Assembly (NCBI GenBank): GCA_027344745.1
Contig: DAHWIS010000072.1
Location: 1 to 7,409 of the forward strand
Direction: 5' to 3'
Origin: Microcaldota archaeon
GTDB taxonomy: Archaea; Micrarchaeota; Micrarchaeia; Micrarchaeales; Micrarchaeaceae
Length of the DNA stretch: 7,409 nucleotides
Below, piece by piece: positions 5,789-7,409 of this stretch; positions within the stretch are counted from its first letter, which is position 1, and each line of letters opens with the position of its first letter. The position numbers and the translations under genes are program-made. The notes beneath the pieces were generated by a model. It was not told the DNA's origin. It ran no database searches and saw nothing but the letters and a program-made list of their open reading frames with translations.

Positions 5789-6481
5789 ATGGACGAGATG
5801 CAAGAAAAAATAGCAGGCGAAATAACTCTTTCAGACAGCCCAGGAAGCGTGATGAAGAAGTGGCGCGAGCTTTTCGGGATTACACAAGTGGAGCTGGCAA
5901 AGGCAATACGGATATCTGCCTCTACAATAAGCGATTACGAAAGCAATAGGCGGTTGAGCCCCGGCGTGGGCGTGATAAGGCGATTTGTGGAAGCGCTTTT
6001 TGCAATAGACGAATCCAAAGGAGGCGCGATAAAACAGAGCCTGGCCAAGTTTTCCGGAGAGAAGAAAACAGAATCTCCAGCATACATGATACACGATTTT
6101 GTCGCACCTATCAGCGGGGTAGATCTAAATAGGATAATAGAAGGCAAGGTTGTAGCCAGTCCAAACTATTTGGATTCGGTGAAGCTGTTCGGTTATACAA
6201 AACTTGACAGCCTTAGGGTGATATTGGAATTATCGCCATCGGAATATCCGATGCTTTTCGGTTCCACCACAGAGCGTGCATTCATATTTGAACACGTATC
6301 AACCGGCAGGTCGCCCATGGTGGTGATAAGGGTGGCTCCGATAAAGCCGAAGATAGTGATAATCCACAACATAACAAACATAGACAAGCTGGCTATTAAA
6401 ATAGCGCAGATAGAAAAAATACCATTGCTTACCACAAAGCTTTCAATAGAAGAAGTTGAAAGCAGGCTGAATAAGATATGA
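5789..6481 (+). CDS. XRE-type helix-turn-helix transcriptional regulator (resembles archaeal COG1709)
   Basis: Predicted DNA-binding regulator of 230 residues. The N-terminal part has the conserved lead EITLSDSPGSVMKKWRELFG (11-30), then a Cro/CI-type HTH: TQVELAKAI (32-40) and the recognition helix SASTISDYESNRR (43-55), closed by SPGVGVIRRFVEALFAID (57-74). The C-terminal domain (about 105-230) is alpha/beta with alternating hydrophobic strands (MVVIRVAP, IVIIHNI) and ends IPLLTTKLSIEEVESRL, a layout that recalls small ligand-binding or DRTGG-like domains, though this is only a resemblance. The DSPG-x-x-M-x-KWRE lead plus HTH matches my recollection of the archaeal COG1709 predicted regulators. 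ATG 5789 is chosen: it follows the upstream stop by one base. GTG 5744 would extend the protein by 15 basic residues inside the upstream gene. The 3' end overlaps the convergent flavoprotein gene by 53 bases. Confidence 0.9.
   Translation: MDEMQEKIAGEITLSDSPGSVMKKWRELFGITQVELAKAIRISASTISDYESNRRLSPGVGVIRRFVEALFAIDESKGGAIKQSLAKFSGEKKTESPAYMIHDFVAPISGVDLNRIIEGKVVASPNYLDSVKLFGYTKLDSLRVILELSPSEYPMLFGSTTERAFIFEHVSTGRSPMVVIRVAPIKPKIVIIHNITNIDKLAIKIAQIEKIPLLTTKLSIEEVESRLNKI
6414..6419 (-). terminator. Oligo-T run after the flavoprotein gene
   Basis: On the minus strand six T residues begin 9 bases after the flavoprotein stop codon. Archaeal RNA polymerase terminates at such runs without needing a hairpin. 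The run lies within the antiparallel regulator gene (codons for IEKIP), so it may simply reflect lysine codons. Weak evidence. Confidence 0.25.
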
Positions 6482-7232
6482 ATCGCGCAACCGCAATGCA
6501 GCCCCAAACGTCTGCTTTTATCTCCTCATTTGGCACATCTAGGCTTGCAAGCGCATCTTTTATTGCCTTTACGAAAGCCAGCGGACCGCATATGTAGGCC
6601 GTCCTGCCCTTTACATCCGGCACGTGCCTGCTTATCATGCTGCTATCCACGTGCCCTTTTTCTCCGTTCCAGAGATCACCTTCCTGTGGGCGTGTGACTG
6701 TGACGACAAGAGTAATGCCCAATTCGGCACATGTCTTCTCAAGCTCGTCCCTGTAGATTATTTCGGTGGGGAACTTTACGCTGTATAATAGCACGCCATC
6801 AATTTTTATCCCGGTATTTTTTATATGCCTTACCATGGACATGAACGGTGCAAGTCCGGTGCCGCCCGCGACAAAGAGCACCTTTCCATCCTCTCTAGGC
6901 ACATACTTAAATTGTCCGTGTGGGCCAACAACGTAATACCTGTCGCCCTGCTTGGACTCTGTCAGATATGACACATGGCCGCCATGTTCTTTCACTACAA
7001 AAAATTCAAGGTCCTGCGCATTTGGTTCGGATGCTATCGAGAAAGCCCTTGCAACAAGCATCTTGCCCGTGCCTTTTTCTATACCCGATATCATCGCAAA
7101 CATGCCGGGGTCAAAATTCATCGGTTTTTGATCTACAGGTTTCATTCTCACTATCTGAACTTCCGGTGTCCCGCTAAAGCTTTCTGAAAGTTCATAAAGC
7201 CTTTTTTCAATAGAGTATAAATTATCTGCCAT
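6429..7232 (-). CDS. Ferredoxin-NAD(P) reductase-like FAD/NAD(P)-binding oxidoreductase
   Basis: Flavoprotein of the FNR superfamily, expected to pass electrons between NAD(P)H and a carrier such as ferredoxin or rubredoxin in the cytosol. The FAD-binding barrel spans about 5-112: RAFSIAS (62-68, the RxYS equivalent with Phe for Tyr), HGGHVSYL (83-90) and VGPHGQF (102-108). The nucleotide-binding domain follows: FVAGGTGLAPFMSMVRH (120-136), a TRPQ-x-W-G-GHV region (180-195) and AYICGPLAFVKA (212-223). Members usually end at or just after a Trp-Gly such as DVWG (241-244); here the frame runs on for 23 mostly hydrophobic residues (245-267) that overlap the convergent regulator gene by 53 bases. 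No cysteine cluster for a 2Fe-2S centre is present, unlike PyrK or hydrogenase gamma subunits. The ATG at 7232 is preceded by GTGAT (7236-7240), a partial Shine-Dalgarno. NAD versus NADP preference and the electron partner are undetermined. Confidence 0.9.
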   Translation of the reverse strand: MADNLYSIEKRLYELSESFSGTPEVQIVRMKPVDQKPMNFDPGMFAMISGIEKGTGKMLVARAFSIASEPNAQDLEFFVVKEHGGHVSYLTESKQGDRYYVVGPHGQFKYVPREDGKVLFVAGGTGLAPFMSMVRHIKNTGIKIDGVLLYSVKFPTEIIYRDELEKTCAELGITLVVTVTRPQEGDLWNGEKGHVDSSMISRHVPDVKGRTAYICGPLAFVKAIKDALASLDVPNEEIKADVWGCIAVARFISYSACFQLLLLKALW

Positions 7233-7261
7233 GCTATCACAAAATATGCAATACTACATTG

Positions 7262-7271
7262 CTTAAAAAGA
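7262..7271 (-). promoter_or_regulatory. Candidate TATA-like element upstream of the flavoprotein gene
   Basis: On the minus strand an AT-rich CTTTTTAAGC element lies about 30-40 bases before the flavoprotein ATG, where an archaeal TATA box would be expected. With the oligo-T run after the preceding gene, this suggests the flavoprotein gene has its own promoter. The match to the TATA consensus is poor. Confidence 0.25.
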
Positions 7272-7314
7272 GATTTATTTGTTTCGAGATGAAAGCGTTT
7301 ATGCGGTACATGGA

Positions 7315-7329
7315 TGCATATGCAAAAAA
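7315..7329 (-). terminator. T6 run plus 10-bp palindrome downstream of the hydrolase gene
   Basis: On the minus strand the hydrolase TAA is followed at once by six T residues (7324-7329) and then by the perfect palindrome TGCATATGCA (7315-7324). The oligo-T fits archaeal intrinsic termination. The palindrome has no loop and would not form a good hairpin, so it may be a protein-binding site for the downstream flavoprotein gene or chance. Confidence 0.35.
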
Positions 7330-7409
7330 TTACAGATTGCGATTAGTTCCTATGAAATCCAATATGAGCGAAGCAACCTCCTCCGGATTAGAATAATGGG
7401 GATTGTGTT
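7330..7409 (-). CDS. C-terminal end of a probable alpha/beta hydrolase, partial
   Basis: Only the last 25 codons are in the window, ending at TAA (7330-7332). They read HNPHYSNPEE, then VASLILDFIGTNRNL. This matches the usual end of alpha/beta-hydrolase-fold enzymes, where the catalytic His sits in an H-x-P-H/x-x-x-x-P-E-E/x pattern followed by an amphipathic last helix of the V-x-x-L-I-x-x-F-I type. The first His, coded at 7405-7407, is the likely catalytic one. The codon before it is incomplete but ends in AA, so it encodes Lys, Glu or Gln rather than the more usual Gly. Substrate class (esterase, epoxide hydrolase, peptidase) cannot be told. It lies 97 bases upstream of the flavoprotein gene on the same strand. 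Confidence 0.6.
   Translation of the reverse strand, partial: HNPHYSNPEEVASLILDFIGTNRNL

Noticed and set aside
6101..7232. Frameshift explanation for the flavoprotein tail, with a 2Fe-2S cysteine cluster in another frame
   Set aside because: An alternative frame near the end reads GLHCGCAIH, but it does not give the C-x4-C-x2-C-x(n)-C spacing of PyrK-type clusters, and the family motif DVWG is already complete before the tail.
1703..7353. Similarity between the ends of two minus-strand genes (cagattgc...agttc at 1678 and 7333)
   Set aside because: The shared bases are about a dozen with mismatches and are read in different frames (ELIAI versus TNRNL); too short to call a repeat or attachment site.
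7289..7396. Possible 35-residue small protein on the plus strand
   Set aside because: It runs antisense through the conserved hydrolase C-terminus, has no ribosome-binding site and no sign of selection that I can see.

Overview
The window looks like chromosomal DNA of an archaeon, probably a small-genome DPANN-type lineage; something like Micrarchaeota/ARMAN would fit, but that is a guess from style. The evidence for archaea is an archaeal-type replication factor C large subunit, a stand-alone single-domain KaiC-family ATPase, an archaeal XRE-type regulator resembling COG1709, surface proteins dense in N-X-S/T sequons, heavy use of ATA and AGG codons, and GGTG-type Shine-Dalgarno motifs. TGA, TAG and TAA all serve as stops, so the standard code applies. 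Genes are packed tightly, no gene-free stretch exceeds about 110 bases, and two convergent gene pairs overlap at their 3' ends. I see no tRNA, rRNA, CRISPR array, insertion sequence or prophage marker.

Layout: (1) 1-359, minus: N-terminal half of a cis-prenyltransferase (UppS/dolichyl-diphosphate synthase family), running off the left edge. (2) 461-1690, plus: replication factor C large subunit, shorter than usual. A short AT-rich divergent promoter region (360-460) separates these two. (3) A three-gene minus-strand operon, read from 4878 down to 1677: KaiC-like ATPase, then a membrane-anchored exported protein made of nine cysteine-pair repeats, then a DHH/DHHA1 phosphoesterase whose 3' end overlaps rfcL by 14 bases. 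(4) 4984-6481, plus, divergent from that operon: a two-TM sequon-rich membrane protein followed one base later by an XRE-family regulator. (5) 6429-7232, minus: a ferredoxin-NADP reductase-like flavoprotein with an odd C-terminal tail that overlaps the regulator gene by 53 bases. (6) 7330-7409, minus: the last residues of a probable alpha/beta hydrolase.

How they may fit together: rfcL is DNA replication housekeeping. The prenyltransferase would supply the polyprenyl carrier used for protein glycosylation, and the two exported proteins carry about 25 N-glycosylation sequons between them. The centre (3084-6481) is the most interesting part: a KaiC-type signalling ATPase, a cysteine-repeat surface protein and a DHH phosphoesterase in one tight operon, facing a membrane protein/regulator pair across a 105-base divergent promoter. 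A cell-surface sensing or envelope module is a reasonable hypothesis, but it rests only on gene order and predicted topology.
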